Source: Pseudotabrizicola sp. (GTDB lineage Bacteria > Pseudomonadota > Alphaproteobacteria > Rhodobacterales > Rhodobacteraceae). From it: a stretch of DNA of 64,000 bases. This document shows, piece by piece, positions 17,462-26,856 of the stretch (position 1 is the first letter of the stretch; every line of letters begins with the position of its first letter). Both the position numbers and the translations under genes were made by a program. The DNA lies in assembly GCF_030656345.1 (NCBI RefSeq), contig NZ_JAUSNR010000023.1, positions 1 through 64,000 on the forward strand, written 5' to 3'. The notes below the pieces were generated by a model. That model saw nothing but the letters and a program-made list of their open reading frames with translations, was not told the origin of the DNA and did no database searches.

Positions 17462-18895
17462 GTGAGCAGCCCAGAAGCCACCGATCCCCCCAGCCTGTAC
17501 GCCGCGCGCGAGCCGATTTTTCCACGCCGCGTTTCTGGCCGGTTCCGCAGCCTGAAATGGTGGCTGATGGGGCTGATGCTGGGCATCTACTACGTGACCC
17601 CCTGGATCAGATGGGACCGTGGCCCGAACATGCCTGATCAGGCCGTCCTGCTGGACTTGGCGCACCGGCGGTTCTTTTTCTTCATGATCGAGATCTGGCC
17701 GCATGAATTCTACTTCGTCGCGGGGCTTCTGGTCATGGCCGGGCTTGGCCTGTTCCTGTTCACCAGCGCGGCCGGGCGGGTCTGGTGCGGCTATGCCTGC
17801 CCGCAAACCGTCTGGACCGATCTGTTCATTCTGGTCGAACGCTGGGTCGAGGGCGACCGAAACGCCCGCATCCGCCTGCACCGCCAGAAATGGAATGCGG
17901 AAAAGGCCCGCAAACGCGCGGTGAAATGGGCGGCTTGGTTCCTGATCGCCATGGCCACCGGGGGGGCATGGGTGTTCTATTTCACCGACGCGCCGACGCT
18001 TCTGGTCAATCTGGTGACTGGGCAGGCCAGTGCCGTGGCCTATCTGACCATCCTGATCCTGACCGGCACCACCTTTGCCTTCGGCGGCTTTGCCCGCGAA
18101 CAGATCTGCATCTACGCCTGCCCATGGCCGCGCATTCAGGCCGCGATGATGGACGAAGACACCCTGACCATCGCCTACCGCGACTGGCGCGGCGAGCCGC
18201 GCGGCAGTCTGCACAAGGGCGAGATTCCGGCAGGGCAGGGTGACTGCATCGACTGCATGGCCTGCGTCAACGTCTGCCCGATGGGCATCGACATCCGCGA
18301 CGGCCAGCAACTGGCCTGCATCACCTGCGGGCTGTGCATCGACGCCTGCAACGATACGATGGACAAGATCGGCCGCCCGCGCGATCTGATCGGCTATATG
18401 GCACTCACCGATGAGACCGCCGAACGCGGGGGCGACGCACCGATCTCGGTCTGGAAACACGTGTTCCGCCCGCGCACCATCCTGTACACCGTGCTGTGGG
18501 CCGGGGTCGGTGCCGGGCTGATCGTGGCGCTGTTCCTGCGCTCGCCTATCGATGTGAACGTGACGCCGGTGCGCAATCCCACCTTTGTCACCCTGTCCGA
18601 CGGCACCATCCGCAACGCCTATGACGTGCGCCTGCGCAACAAACAGGGGGCGGATGCGGTGTTCACTATTTCTGTCCCGTCCGACTCGGGCCTGCTGGCC
18701 GAACTGGAGGGGCTGGCGGGTCTGTCGGTCAGGGTGAATGCCAATGAAACCCTTTCGCAGCGGGTCTATCTGAACGCCCCGCGCGGATCTGAACCCGCAA
18801 CCGAAGACCGCACGCAAATCCGGCTGTGGTTCGAAGAACTGGGCACCACGAACCGGGTCCATCATGATACCGTGTTCAACGGAAAGGACGAATAA
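17462..18895 (+). CDS. ccoG: Cbb3 oxidase assembly ferredoxin-like protein CcoG (RdxA/FixG)
   Basis: A membrane iron-sulfur protein thought to reduce copper during cbb3 oxidase assembly. The GTG start has GGAG eight bases upstream; an ATG 24 bases earlier has none and is too near the predicted transcript start. The 477 residues contain YAAREPIFPRRVSGRFRSLKWW at the N-terminus, several membrane spans, GYACPQTVWTD near residue 108 (a NapH/CcoG motif), and CPWPRIQ near residue 220. Two 4Fe-4S clusters follow: CIDCMACVNVCP and CITCGLCIDACN near residues 262-300. The C-terminal FixG immunoglobulin-like domain covers about residues 360-475. It is directly followed by ccoH. Confidence 0.96.
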   Translation: MSSPEATDPPSLYAAREPIFPRRVSGRFRSLKWWLMGLMLGIYYVTPWIRWDRGPNMPDQAVLLDLAHRRFFFFMIEIWPHEFYFVAGLLVMAGLGLFLFTSAAGRVWCGYACPQTVWTDLFILVERWVEGDRNARIRLHRQKWNAEKARKRAVKWAAWFLIAMATGGAWVFYFTDAPTLLVNLVTGQASAVAYLTILILTGTTFAFGGFAREQICIYACPWPRIQAAMMDEDTLTIAYRDWRGEPRGSLHKGEIPAGQGDCIDCMACVNVCPMGIDIRDGQQLACITCGLCIDACNDTMDKIGRPRDLIGYMALTDETAERGGDAPISVWKHVFRPRTILYTVLWAGVGAGLIVALFLRSPIDVNVTPVRNPTFVTLSDGTIRNAYDVRLRNKQGADAVFTISVPSDSGLLAELEGLAGLSVRVNANETLSQRVYLNAPRGSEPATEDRTQIRLWFEELGTTNRVHHDTVFNGKDE

Positions 18896-19354
18896 ATGAC
18901 TGAATTCACCGGGCGCAAGATGGCGATTGTCATGGTCAGCTTTTTTGGCGTGATCATCGCGGTCAATTTCCTGATGGCTTACAAGGCCGTCAGCACCTTT
19001 CCGGGGCTGGAGGTAAAGAATTCCTACGTCGCCAGCCAGCAGTTCGACACCATCCGCGCCGGGCAACAGAACCTGAACTGGACGATGACGCCTGACTACG
19101 ATGCAACTGACCGCAGGCTGTATCTGGCCTTTACCGATGCCGATGGCCAGCCGGCACAGCTTTCTGATCTGTCGGTGCTGATCGGCCGGTCCACGGCGGC
19201 GCGCGATGACCAGACGCCGGACTTCACCTATGCTGCCCATCTCTGGACCACGCCGATTGATCTGGAACCCGGCAAATGGCTGCTGCGGGTCGAAGCCCGC
19301 GCCGCCGATGGCACGCTGTTTTCCCAACGTGTCAGCATCATGGTAAAGGGCTGA
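18896..19354 (+). CDS. ccoH: Cbb3 oxidase assembly protein CcoH (FixH)
   Basis: A 152-residue protein with a single N-terminal span (MAIVMVSFFGVIIAVNFLMA), then the FixH motif YKAVSTFPGLEVKNSYVASQ and a periplasmic beta-rich domain ending in LLRVEARAADG. It binds the CcoNOP assembly intermediates in the membrane. The ATG immediately follows the ccoG stop codon with no gap, and ccoI starts five bases after its end, so ccoGHIS is translated as a unit. Confidence 0.94.
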   Translation: MTEFTGRKMAIVMVSFFGVIIAVNFLMAYKAVSTFPGLEVKNSYVASQQFDTIRAGQQNLNWTMTPDYDATDRRLYLAFTDADGQPAQLSDLSVLIGRSTAARDDQTPDFTYAAHLWTTPIDLEPGKWLLRVEARAADGTLFSQRVSIMVKG

Positions 19355-19358
19355 TGCG

Positions 19359-21575
19359 ATGACTCTCGCCGCCGGTCCCCTCTCCCAGCCCGAACCGATG
19401 CGCGCCAGCCTGTCGGCCTGCCCGGCCTGCGTGGCGGCTCCATCGGCAGAACGTCTGGCGCAGATGGCGCAGCCCACCTCCGCCCGGCTGATGTTGTCGG
19501 TACCGCTGGCCCATTGCGCCGTCTGCATCTCGACGCTCGAACGGGCCATGGCCGCCGTGCCCGGCGTCACCTCGGCCCGGCTGAACCTGACGCTCAAACG
19601 CATCAGCGTCGAGGCCGCGCCATCGGTCACCGCCGACACCCTGATCGCCGCGGCCGCCAGCGCGGGCTATGAGGCGCATGAGCTTGACCCCGGCCTGCTG
19701 TCCAGCACCGAAACCGACCGTCAGGGCCGCGATCTGCTGATGCGGCTGGGCGTCGCATTCTTTTCCATGATGAACATCATGCTGCTGTCGGTCGCGGTCT
19801 GGTCAGGCGCGGAAGATGCCACGCGTGACATGTTCCACTGGATTTCCGCCGTCATCGCCCTGCCCACGGTGGTGTTCTCGGGCCAGCCGTTCTTCAAATC
19901 CGCCTGGCGGTCGTTGCGCGCCGGTCGCCTTGGCATGGATGTGCCGATCAGCCTTGCGCTGATCCTTGCCTCCTCGATTTCGCTGTTTGAAACATGGATG
20001 TCCGGCCATCACGCCTATTTCGATGCGGCCGTGATGCTGACCTTCTTCCTGCTTCTGGGCCGCTATCTCGACCACCGCACCCGCGCTGTCGCCCGCTCAG
20101 CCGCCGAGGAACTGGCAGCCCTGGAGGTGCCGCGCGCCACGGTTCTGCGCGACGGGGCGGAAACCGTGGTGAGCATTACCGAAGTCGCTGTCGGGGATCT
20201 GGTCCGCGTCCGTCCCGGTGGCCGGATGCCGGTTGATGGCGTGGTGACCGAAGGCACGTCCGAGCTCGACCGCTCGCTCCTGACAGGTGAATCGCTGCCC
20301 GTCTATGCCGGCATCGGCAGCATCGTCTCGGCTGGCGAGGTGAACCTGACCGGCCCGCTCACCCTGCGCGTCACCGCTGCGGGCAAGGACAGCAGCCTGC
20401 ACCGCATGGCTGATCTGGTTGCCGTCGCCGAGTCTGCCCGCACCAAATACACCAGTCTGGCCGAACGTGCCGCAGCGCTTTATTCACCCCTTGTCCATAT
20501 CCTGTCCTTCGCTGCCTTCGGCTTCTGGATGTGGAAAACCGGCGGCGATCTGCGCTACGCCGTCAACATTTCTGCCGCTGTCCTGATCATCACCTGCCCT
20601 TGCGCGCTTGGCCTTGCCGTGCCCGCCGTGGTCACATCGGCAAGCGGCAGGCTGTTCCGCAAGGGTCTGCTGATCAAACAAGGCACCGCGCTGGAGCGCT
20701 TGGCCGAGGTGGATACCGTGGTCTTCGACAAAACCGGCACCCTGACCATGGGCACGCCGGAGCTGACCAACATGGCCGCCCACCCCAGTACGGCGACAGA
20801 GGTGGCTTACGCCCTCGCGAGCGCCTCATCGCACCCGCTGGCCATGGCGCTGGCCAGCGCTGCCCGCAGCGCAGGACTGCGCCCGGAACGGGTCGAAGAT
20901 ATCCGCGAAGTGCCGGGATACGGGGTCGAAGGCATCTGGAAAGGCACCCGCGTGCGCCTTGGCCGCGCGGAATGGTGCGGCGGGCAGGGGCTGGACGTGA
21001 CGGCCACCTACCTGTGCACCGGCAGCGGCACCCCTCGCGCCTTCACCTTCGCCGACCGCCTGCGCCCCGGTGCCGAAACCGCCATCGCCGCGCTGAAGGC
21101 CCAAGGCATGACCATCAGGCTGATCTCGGGCGACGCCCCTGGTGCGGTGCGCGATCTGGCCGACCGGCTGGGCATCACCGACTGGACTGCAGGCGCCTTG
21201 CCCGCCGAAAAAGCGCAGACCGTGGCGCAGCTTACTGCCGCCGGGCACAAGGTGCTGATGGTGGGCGACGGTCTGAACGACACCGCCGCCCTTGCCGGTG
21301 CGCATGTCTCGATCTCACCCGCCTCGGCGCTGGACGCCGCCCGGGTGGCATCGGATATCGTGCTTCTGGGGCAGGATATGGCACCCATCGCCGACGCCGT
21401 TCGCATTGCGGGGCAGGCGACCAAGCGTATACAGGAAAACTTCGGCATCTCAGCGCTGTACAATGTCGTTGCCGTTCCACTGGCGCTGGTTGGTCTCGCC
21501 ACCCCATTGGCGGCGGCGCTGGCGATGTCGCTGTCGTCGATCACCGTCTCGCTCAACGCGCTCAGGCTGAAATAA
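19359..21575 (+). CDS. ccoI: Cbb3 oxidase copper P1B-type ATPase, alphaproteobacterial copy
   Basis: Copper-transporting ATPase of the CcoI/FixI group. The 738 residues start with a small cysteine pair (CPAC near residue 21), then a metal-binding domain with CAVC near residue 53. The actuator TGES, the membrane CPC motif, DKTGT, an HP motif (SSHPLAMAL) and GDGLNDTAAL follow in order. It lacks the long Pro/Ala extension of the copy at 11262 and differs from it throughout, showing that the two are from different genomes rather than a duplication. It is the third gene of ccoGHIS and overlaps ccoS by one base. Confidence 0.95.
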   Translation: MTLAAGPLSQPEPMRASLSACPACVAAPSAERLAQMAQPTSARLMLSVPLAHCAVCISTLERAMAAVPGVTSARLNLTLKRISVEAAPSVTADTLIAAAASAGYEAHELDPGLLSSTETDRQGRDLLMRLGVAFFSMMNIMLLSVAVWSGAEDATRDMFHWISAVIALPTVVFSGQPFFKSAWRSLRAGRLGMDVPISLALILASSISLFETWMSGHHAYFDAAVMLTFFLLLGRYLDHRTRAVARSAAEELAALEVPRATVLRDGAETVVSITEVAVGDLVRVRPGGRMPVDGVVTEGTSELDRSLLTGESLPVYAGIGSIVSAGEVNLTGPLTLRVTAAGKDSSLHRMADLVAVAESARTKYTSLAERAAALYSPLVHILSFAAFGFWMWKTGGDLRYAVNISAAVLIITCPCALGLAVPAVVTSASGRLFRKGLLIKQGTALERLAEVDTVVFDKTGTLTMGTPELTNMAAHPSTATEVAYALASASSHPLAMALASAARSAGLRPERVEDIREVPGYGVEGIWKGTRVRLGRAEWCGGQGLDVTATYLCTGSGTPRAFTFADRLRPGAETAIAALKAQGMTIRLISGDAPGAVRDLADRLGITDWTAGALPAEKAQTVAQLTAAGHKVLMVGDGLNDTAALAGAHVSISPASALDAARVASDIVLLGQDMAPIADAVRIAGQATKRIQENFGISALYNVVAVPLALVGLATPLAAALAMSLSSITVSLNALRLK

Positions 21576-21748
21576 TGGAAATTCTCGGACTGCTCATCCC
21601 GGTCTCGCTGATCCTCGGCGGCCTCGGCCTTGCCGCGTTTTTCTGGGCGATGCGAACCAAACAATTCGACGACCCCGAAGGCGACGCCAACCGCATCCTG
21701 ACCAAGGATTACGACGACAAGCCAAAACCGGACGAGCCTGACCTTTAG
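21575..21748 (+). CDS. ccoS: Cbb3-type oxidase assembly protein CcoS, alphaproteobacterial copy
   Basis: A 57-residue single-span protein (MEILGLLIPVSLILGGLGLA) with AFFWAMRTKQFDDPEGDANRI, the CcoS signature, and an acidic-basic tail ending KPKPDEPDL. Its start codon overlaps the ccoI stop (TAATG), so translation is coupled. Last gene of the ccoGHIS operon. Confidence 0.95.
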   Translation: MEILGLLIPVSLILGGLGLAAFFWAMRTKQFDDPEGDANRILTKDYDDKPKPDEPDL

Positions 21749-21794
21749 GACACTATACCTTCAGCCCCGCTGGCAAGGGCAGGCCCGCTGCCGC

Positions 21795-21827
21795 ATTGCA
21801 CCTTTTTCAAATACTCCCGCCGGAGGC
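21795..21827 (+). repeat. 3'-gene repeat element, copy A
   Basis: Contains CACCTTTTTCAAATACTCCCG followed by CCGGAGGC, about 47 bases after the ccoS stop and in the same orientation. It is almost identical to the copy at 58628 and similar to copies at 33866, 37897 and 62263; see the finding on this family. Confidence 0.75.
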
Positions 21828-21905
21828 TGCGGCATTTCCCCCGCGCCACGCCTCAGAACATCTGCTGCACGCGTGGCCGGGGCACAGACCCCAACGACGA
21901 AAGCC

Positions 21906-23639
21906 TTACGGCCCCATCGCAAAGCATTGCACCGCACGCGCCTGCAACCGGCGACAGGCCAGATCGGCCTGATCCTGCGTCAACCCCATGAAGTTCGCCT
22001 CATAGCCGCCGCCGCGCTGCACCACTTTGCGCAGCCCGTCGTTCAGCGTTGCGCTTTCAGCCAGCTGGGTTTTCAAGAGCAACCGCTCCGCTTCCGAGCG
22101 CGAGTTGAAGCGCCCCAAAGTTACCCCCCAGTGCCGCGCGCTGGAGGTGGACAGGCGGATCACCACCGGCTCGTCCATCTGCTGCGCCTGCGGCGCATCG
22201 GCCACGCGGTCAAAGATCGGCGCATTGCGTTGGGGTGCGGGCGGCGGGGCGGGCATGGCCATGGCCGCCACCTGCACAGGTTCAGACACCATCAGCCCGT
22301 CATCCAGCGCCGCAAACTGTTCAGCCTGTGCATCAAGCGTCGGCTCGGCGCTCAGCGCCACGGCCTGCGCCTCCAGCGTTCCGGCCTCTGGGGCGATCTG
22401 CGGCGCGACTTCCGCCGCAGTGGCCACAACCACCTGCTCTGGGGCATCCGGCGCGGCCACTTCCGCCACCAGCGACTCAGGCCGTGGCGGGGGCGGTGCA
22501 ATTGTGGGCTGCCCGGTCACCGGCGAGGCATCCGCCATGGCAACCGCCTGCGCATCCAGAGTTCCGGGCGGCGGCGGTTCGGCCACGGCTTCGGCCAGCG
22601 CCGCCGCGATGCTGTCCTCAATGGCGGCCACAGCCACCTCGGTCGCGGCCACACGTCCGGCATCCGGGCGCGCTGCCGGACGCGGCGATCTCGCCACCGC
22701 CGTCTGCAGGCGGATCGTCTTGCCCGCCCCGCCGACAACCTCTGGCAGGCCATCGGCTTCGGCCATCAACGCTTCGACATCCGCCGAATAGGCCGGTGCC
22801 TGTGGCACCGTGGTCGGCGCATTCGCAGGGGCGCGCTTGAACCCAAGGTCCAGCAGCTGCGCCACCTTGGCATTGCGCGCCGCGGTCGAGGTGCCGCCGA
22901 ATACCGTGGCGATAATCCGCACATTCCCCCGTTCCGCCGAGGCGGTCAGGTTGAACCCGGCGGCATTGGTAAAGCCGGTCTTGATGCCGTCGGCCCCCTT
23001 GTACGCGTCCAGGAACCGGCTGTTGGTGTTGCGCACCGTGGCGATTCCGGCATCTGTCGAGCGGCGGGAGAAGATGTTGTAATACTGCGGGAAATCGAAA
23101 AACAACCGTCGCCCCAGCGTGTTCATGTCACGCGCGGTCGACAGATGCCCGGTGGCGGTCAGCCCGTTGGCGTTCTTGAAGTTCGAATTGCGCATCCCGA
23201 TCGCCTTGGCGGTCGCATCCATCCGCCGGGCAAACCCGGCCTCTGACCCGCCGATATGGTCGCCAAGCGCAGATGCCGCGTCATTGGCCGATTTGGTCGC
23301 TGCCGCCCGGATCAGGTGGCGGACCGAGATTTTCTGCCCCGCCTTCAGCCCCAGCCGCGACGGCGGCTTGGACGCGGCATTCGGCGTCACCGTCACCATC
23401 GTGTCCAGGCTCAGCCGTCCGCGCTGAATTTCCTCAAAGGTGATATACAGCGTCATCATCTTGGTCAGCGATGCCGGATGCAGCCGGGTGTCGGCATTTT
23501 CGGCATGCAGGATTTCACCCGTCCGGGCGTCCTGCACGATTGCGGCATAGGGCGCTGCACCTGACGGCTGCGATGACGAACAGGCCGCCACCACGATAAA
23601 TGCCACCAGACAAACGAAATTGCGGGCATATTGCCCCAT
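21906..23639 (-). CDS. Lipoprotein D-alanyl-D-alanine carboxypeptidase with C-terminal SPOR domain
   Basis: A penicillin-binding protein of the PBP5/PBP6 type (peptidase S11) that trims peptidoglycan side chains in the periplasm. The start MGQYARNFVCLVAFIVVAACSS was chosen because it gives a signal peptide with a lipobox (VAAC); upstream in-frame Mets add about 39 unlikely residues. The catalytic motifs are SLTK near residue 57 (Ser nucleophile and Lys), SAND near residue 115 and KTG near residue 220. A low-complexity linker rich in Ala, Pro and Val covers about residues 300-480, and the last 75 residues form a SPOR domain (VTLGRFNSRSEAERLL and YEANFMGLTQDQAD), which binds denuded glycan at the septum. 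A role in cell division is inferred from that domain. Confidence 0.93.
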   Translation of the reverse strand: MGQYARNFVCLVAFIVVAACSSSQPSGAAPYAAIVQDARTGEILHAENADTRLHPASLTKMMTLYITFEEIQRGRLSLDTMVTVTPNAASKPPSRLGLKAGQKISVRHLIRAAATKSANDAASALGDHIGGSEAGFARRMDATAKAIGMRNSNFKNANGLTATGHLSTARDMNTLGRRLFFDFPQYYNIFSRRSTDAGIATVRNTNSRFLDAYKGADGIKTGFTNAAGFNLTASAERGNVRIIATVFGGTSTAARNAKVAQLLDLGFKRAPANAPTTVPQAPAYSADVEALMAEADGLPEVVGGAGKTIRLQTAVARSPRPAARPDAGRVAATEVAVAAIEDSIAAALAEAVAEPPPPGTLDAQAVAMADASPVTGQPTIAPPPPRPESLVAEVAAPDAPEQVVVATAAEVAPQIAPEAGTLEAQAVALSAEPTLDAQAEQFAALDDGLMVSEPVQVAAMAMPAPPPAPQRNAPIFDRVADAPQAQQMDEPVVIRLSTSSARHWGVTLGRFNSRSEAERLLLKTQLAESATLNDGLRKVVQRGGGYEANFMGLTQDQADLACRRLQARAVQCFAMGP

Positions 23640-23814
23640 AAGCGTTGTCACGATGAAGTTCCTTGCTCTGCCACTGCCCGCCCCGATTGTTTTGTGGGGC
23701 GTGATTTGCGGCAACGCTAACACAGCAGATGATTCCGCAAAACCCCGGAAATTCAAGGACTTTGCAGTTTATCTTCAGGTAGTGGTAAATCAGGCGGAAG
23801 CCTGCGCAGCCATC

Positions 23815-24531
23815 CTATATCTTGTGGCCGCCCTGCAGCTTTGCCACCAGATCGGGAAGACCGCCCAGATCGGGCAAAAGATGAAAGCGGGCATGGTCCT
23901 GCGGGGCCTCGGCATGCTCCAGCACCCAGGTCAGGCCGTGCGGCACATGCACGCCCCAGCCCCCTACATCCAGCACCGGCAGCACATCCGATTTCAGCGA
24001 ATTGCCCACCATCATCGCCTGATCGGGTTGCGTTGCGTGGCGGGCAAAGATCGCGGCATAGACCCCCGGCGACTTGTCCGACACAATCTCCACCCCGTCG
24101 AACAGATCGCCCAGACCCGATTGCGCCAGCTTGCGTTCCTGATCCAGCAGATCACCCTTGGTGATCAGCAGCACCCGGTGATCTGCGGCCAGCGCCTCTA
24201 CCGCCGCGCGGGCGTGGGGCAACAATTCAATCGGATGCCGCAGCATCTCACGCCCCGCCGCCATCAGATCAGCGATGACGGATGCGGGCACCCGGCCATC
24301 CGTCACCTCGATCGCGGTCTCGATCATCGACAGGACAAAGCCCTTCACCCCAAAGCCGTAATGCCCCAGATTGCGCCGTTCCGCCGCCAGCAGCCGGTCT
24401 TCCAGATGGTCCTGCGCGGCATAATCGGCCAGCAGCGCGACAAAACGTGCTTGCGTCAGCCGGAAAAACGCCTCGTTCTGCCACAAAGTATCATCTGCAT
24501 CAAAACCGATCGTGGTCAGGGTCATCGGCAC
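23815..24531 (-). CDS. HAD-superfamily hydrolase
   Basis: A 238-residue haloacid dehalogenase-fold hydrolase. Motif I is FDADDTLW near residue 9, motif II lies in LLITKGD near residue 122, motif III is the Lys in SDKSPG near residue 152, and motif IV is VGNSLKSDV near residue 175. A helical cap occupies about residues 20-90. This pattern is that of phosphatases acting on small phosphate esters; the substrate is unknown. A second possible start lies two codons inside ([11 protein letters not shown]). It is divergent from clpS. Confidence 0.88.
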   Translation of the reverse strand: MPMTLTTIGFDADDTLWQNEAFFRLTQARFVALLADYAAQDHLEDRLLAAERRNLGHYGFGVKGFVLSMIETAIEVTDGRVPASVIADLMAAGREMLRHPIELLPHARAAVEALAADHRVLLITKGDLLDQERKLAQSGLGDLFDGVEIVSDKSPGVYAAIFARHATQPDQAMMVGNSLKSDVLPVLDVGGWGVHVPHGLTWVLEHAEAPQDHARFHLLPDLGGLPDLVAKLQGGHKI

Positions 24532-24668
24532 CTCCGTCTGCCGGTCTTCATGCCTGCTTTACACCTTTGTCGCAATCGTTGTGGGGGATACCCTTTCCCC
24601 ACGGCCAAAAACCGCTATATTGCGCGCAGAACCCGATCATCCGAATCCTTACGCATGAGGCACCGCCC

Positions 24669-25010
24669 GTGACCCAGTTTCCCCATTCCATGTCGGACAA
24701 GACCGATGGGCCGGGCAATGACGCGGGGCTGCTGACCAAAACCAAAACCCGCACCCAGCGCCCGCCAATGTATAAGGTGATGTTGCTGAACGATGATTAC
24801 ACACCGATGGAATTTGTGGTGCATGTGCTGGAACGCTTCTTTGGCCTCAACCACGCGCAGGCGTTTGAAATCATGCTGACCGTGCACAAAAAGGGCCTCG
24901 CCGTCGTTGGCGTCTTTTCGGCAGAGGTGGCCGAAACCAAGGTCGCGCAGGTGATGGATTTTGCCCGCCGCCACCAGCACCCCCTGCAATGCACGATGGA
25001 GAAGGAATAG
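24669..25010 (+). CDS. clpS: ATP-dependent Clp protease adaptor protein ClpS
   Basis: Delivers N-end-rule substrates to ClpAP. The core [27 protein letters not shown] carries the N-degron pocket, and [20 protein letters not shown] and [11 protein letters not shown] are conserved in alphaproteobacterial ClpS. I chose the GTG at 24669 because GAGG stands eight bases before it; the ATG at 24690 (MSDKTDGPG) has no ribosome site but would also give a normal-length protein. From the GTG the protein is 113 residues. No clpA follows directly; the next gene is a methyltransferase. Confidence 0.94.
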   Translation: MTQFPHSMSDKTDGPGNDAGLLTKTKTRTQRPPMYKVMLLNDDYTPMEFVVHVLERFFGLNHAQAFEIMLTVHKKGLAVVGVFSAEVAETKVAQVMDFARRHQHPLQCTMEKE

Positions 25011-25034
25011 GCCCCGCGCCTGTTCCGACTGAAT

Positions 25035-26021
25035 ATGCGCTCTGCACGCCTTGATTTCGCGCTTGAAAGCGGTGCCCTTGTCCTGCCGCCGGACGGGCCG
25101 GTCGTCATCTATCGCCCGCGCGAAGGCGACGATCTGTCCAGCATCTCGATCTCGCGCGTGCATGTCGCCACCGGCTTCCGGCCTGATGCCGAATGGTTCA
25201 ACGCCCGTGGCTATCAGGCGGCCGAAGGCCCGCCCTATGCCGCCGCCATTGTCTGCCTGCCCCGGTCGCGCGATGCCGCCCGCGCGCTGATCTCGCGCGC
25301 GATGGTCGAGGTGGTGCCGGGCGGCCCGGTCGCGGTGGATGGCCAGAAAACCGACGGCATCGACAGCATCCTGAAAGACTGCCGCGCCATGGGCCTGTCC
25401 ATGTCCGGCCCGCTGTCCAAGGCGCATGGCAAGATCTTTGTGCTGCAGGCCGGGGCCGATCTGACCGGCTGGGACGCCCGTCCGCGCCTGATCGAAGGCG
25501 GCTTTCAGACCATTCCGGGCGTGTTTTCCGCCGATGCGCCCGACCGTGGTTCGGTCCTGCTGGCGCAGGCCTTGCCGGAAAAGCTGGGCAGCCGGGTGAT
25601 CGACCTTGGGGCCGGCTGGGGCTATCTGTCCCGCGCGATTCTGACCCGGTCTTCCGTGGCCGAGCTTGATCTGGTCGAGGCCGAGCAGGACGCGCTTGAT
25701 TGTGCGCAGGTCAATGTCGAAGACCCGCGCACCCGCTTTCACTGGGCCGATGCGCGCAGCTTCAAACCGCTGCGCCCGGCGCATGCGGTGGTGATGAACC
25801 CGCCTTTCCATGCCGGGCGTGATGCCGATCCGGCGCTTGGCGTGGCGTTTTTGCGGGCAGCGGCATCTATGTTGGTGCCCGATGGCACGCTTTGGCTGGT
25901 CGCCAACCGGCACTTGCCCTATCATCAGCCTCTGACCACACTGTTCCGCAAAGTTGAAGATATCGGCACTGACCCTGCCTTCCGGCTGACCCGCGCCAGC
26001 CACCCGGTCCGCGCCCGCTAG
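25035..26021 (+). CDS. RsmC/RlmG-like rRNA (guanine-N2) methyltransferase
   Basis: A class I SAM-dependent methyltransferase of 328 residues. The first 160 residues form a degenerate methyltransferase-like domain, and the catalytic domain starts near residue 180 with the SAM loop VIDLGAGWGYLSRAIL and ends with the base-binding motif VMNPPFHAG near residue 255, which is diagnostic for N2-guanine methylation. The two-domain build is that of RsmC (16S G1207). The ATG lies 24 bases after the clpS stop. RlmG remains an alternative because only the length and motif are visible here. Confidence 0.87.
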   Translation: MRSARLDFALESGALVLPPDGPVVIYRPREGDDLSSISISRVHVATGFRPDAEWFNARGYQAAEGPPYAAAIVCLPRSRDAARALISRAMVEVVPGGPVAVDGQKTDGIDSILKDCRAMGLSMSGPLSKAHGKIFVLQAGADLTGWDARPRLIEGGFQTIPGVFSADAPDRGSVLLAQALPEKLGSRVIDLGAGWGYLSRAILTRSSVAELDLVEAEQDALDCAQVNVEDPRTRFHWADARSFKPLRPAHAVVMNPPFHAGRDADPALGVAFLRAAASMLVPDGTLWLVANRHLPYHQPLTTLFRKVEDIGTDPAFRLTRASHPVRAR

Positions 26022-26046
26022 CCCCCTCCCAACACCCGAGGCACGC

Positions 26047-26853
26047 ATGTCCCTTTCAATCACCGGCAAAACCGCCATCGTTACCGGGGCGGCCAAAGGC
26101 ATCGGCCTTGCCGTCGCCCGCCATTTTCAGGCCAAGGGTGCCAATGTCATGTTCGTCGACATTGACGAGGACTCGCTGGACGCGGAACTGGGGGCCGAGG
26201 CGCGCGCCGAAGGCTCGGTGCGCATGTTCACCGGCGATCTGCGGCAAAAGCTGACCATTGCCAACCTGCTGTCGGCCACCATAGATGCCTTTGACCGGGT
26301 TGATATTCTGGTGAATGCCAGCCGCCGTATGGCGGTGTCTGACCCGTTGAATGTCGAAGATGACGCGGTCGAAATGCTGTGGCAGGAAAATGTGATGACC
26401 AGCCTGCGCCTGTCGCAGATGACTGCCAAGCGTATGATCGCACAGGCCGAAAAGGCGCAGGCCGAAGGCTTGATCGGGGCGATCATCAACATATCGTCAA
26501 TTGCCGGCTGCCAGACCCAACCCGGCCTATTGGGCTATTCCATCGCCTCTGCGGCGGTCGATCAGATGACCCGCTCGATGGCGGTGGCGCTTGCGCCAAA
26601 GGGCATCCGCGTCAACGCTGTCGCCATCGGATCGGTGATGAGCGCCAGCCTGCAGACCGTGCTGAAAGACACGCCTGAATGGCGTGATGCCATCGTCAAC
26701 GGCACCCCGCTGGGCCGGATCGCCGCGCCGGATGAACTGGCCGAGGTGATGCAGTTTCTGGCATCCGATGCATCGGGCTTCATGACCGGGCAGGTGCTGC
26801 GGGTGGATGGCGGGCGCAGCCTGCTCGACCGCGTCGTCATTCCCGCCTACTGA
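26047..26853 (+). CDS. SDR-family protein lacking the catalytic lysine
   Basis: A 268-residue classical short-chain dehydrogenase/reductase fold. The dinucleotide-binding motif TGAAKGIG is intact near residue 12, with an Asp after the second strand (VDIDED) that favours NAD(H). The active-site region is altered: the usual Y-x-x-x-K reads YSIAS (Ser in place of Lys) and the usual NNAG reads NASR, although the catalytic Ser (NISSIAG) and C-terminal GQVLRVDGG remain. I therefore call it an SDR fold protein that may lack standard oxidoreductase activity. The frame is clean with ATG after GAGGCACGC, 26 bases after the methyltransferase gene. Confidence 0.85.
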   Translation: MSLSITGKTAIVTGAAKGIGLAVARHFQAKGANVMFVDIDEDSLDAELGAEARAEGSVRMFTGDLRQKLTIANLLSATIDAFDRVDILVNASRRMAVSDPLNVEDDAVEMLWQENVMTSLRLSQMTAKRMIAQAEKAQAEGLIGAIINISSIAGCQTQPGLLGYSIASAAVDQMTRSMAVALAPKGIRVNAVAIGSVMSASLQTVLKDTPEWRDAIVNGTPLGRIAAPDELAEVMQFLASDASGFMTGQVLRVDGGRSLLDRVVIPAY

Positions 26854-26856
26854 GCA

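Noticed and set aside
17171..19639. An 822-residue open frame on the minus strand across ccoG, ccoH and the start of ccoI
   Set aside because: No recognisable domains; overlaps three well-supported cbb3 assembly genes.
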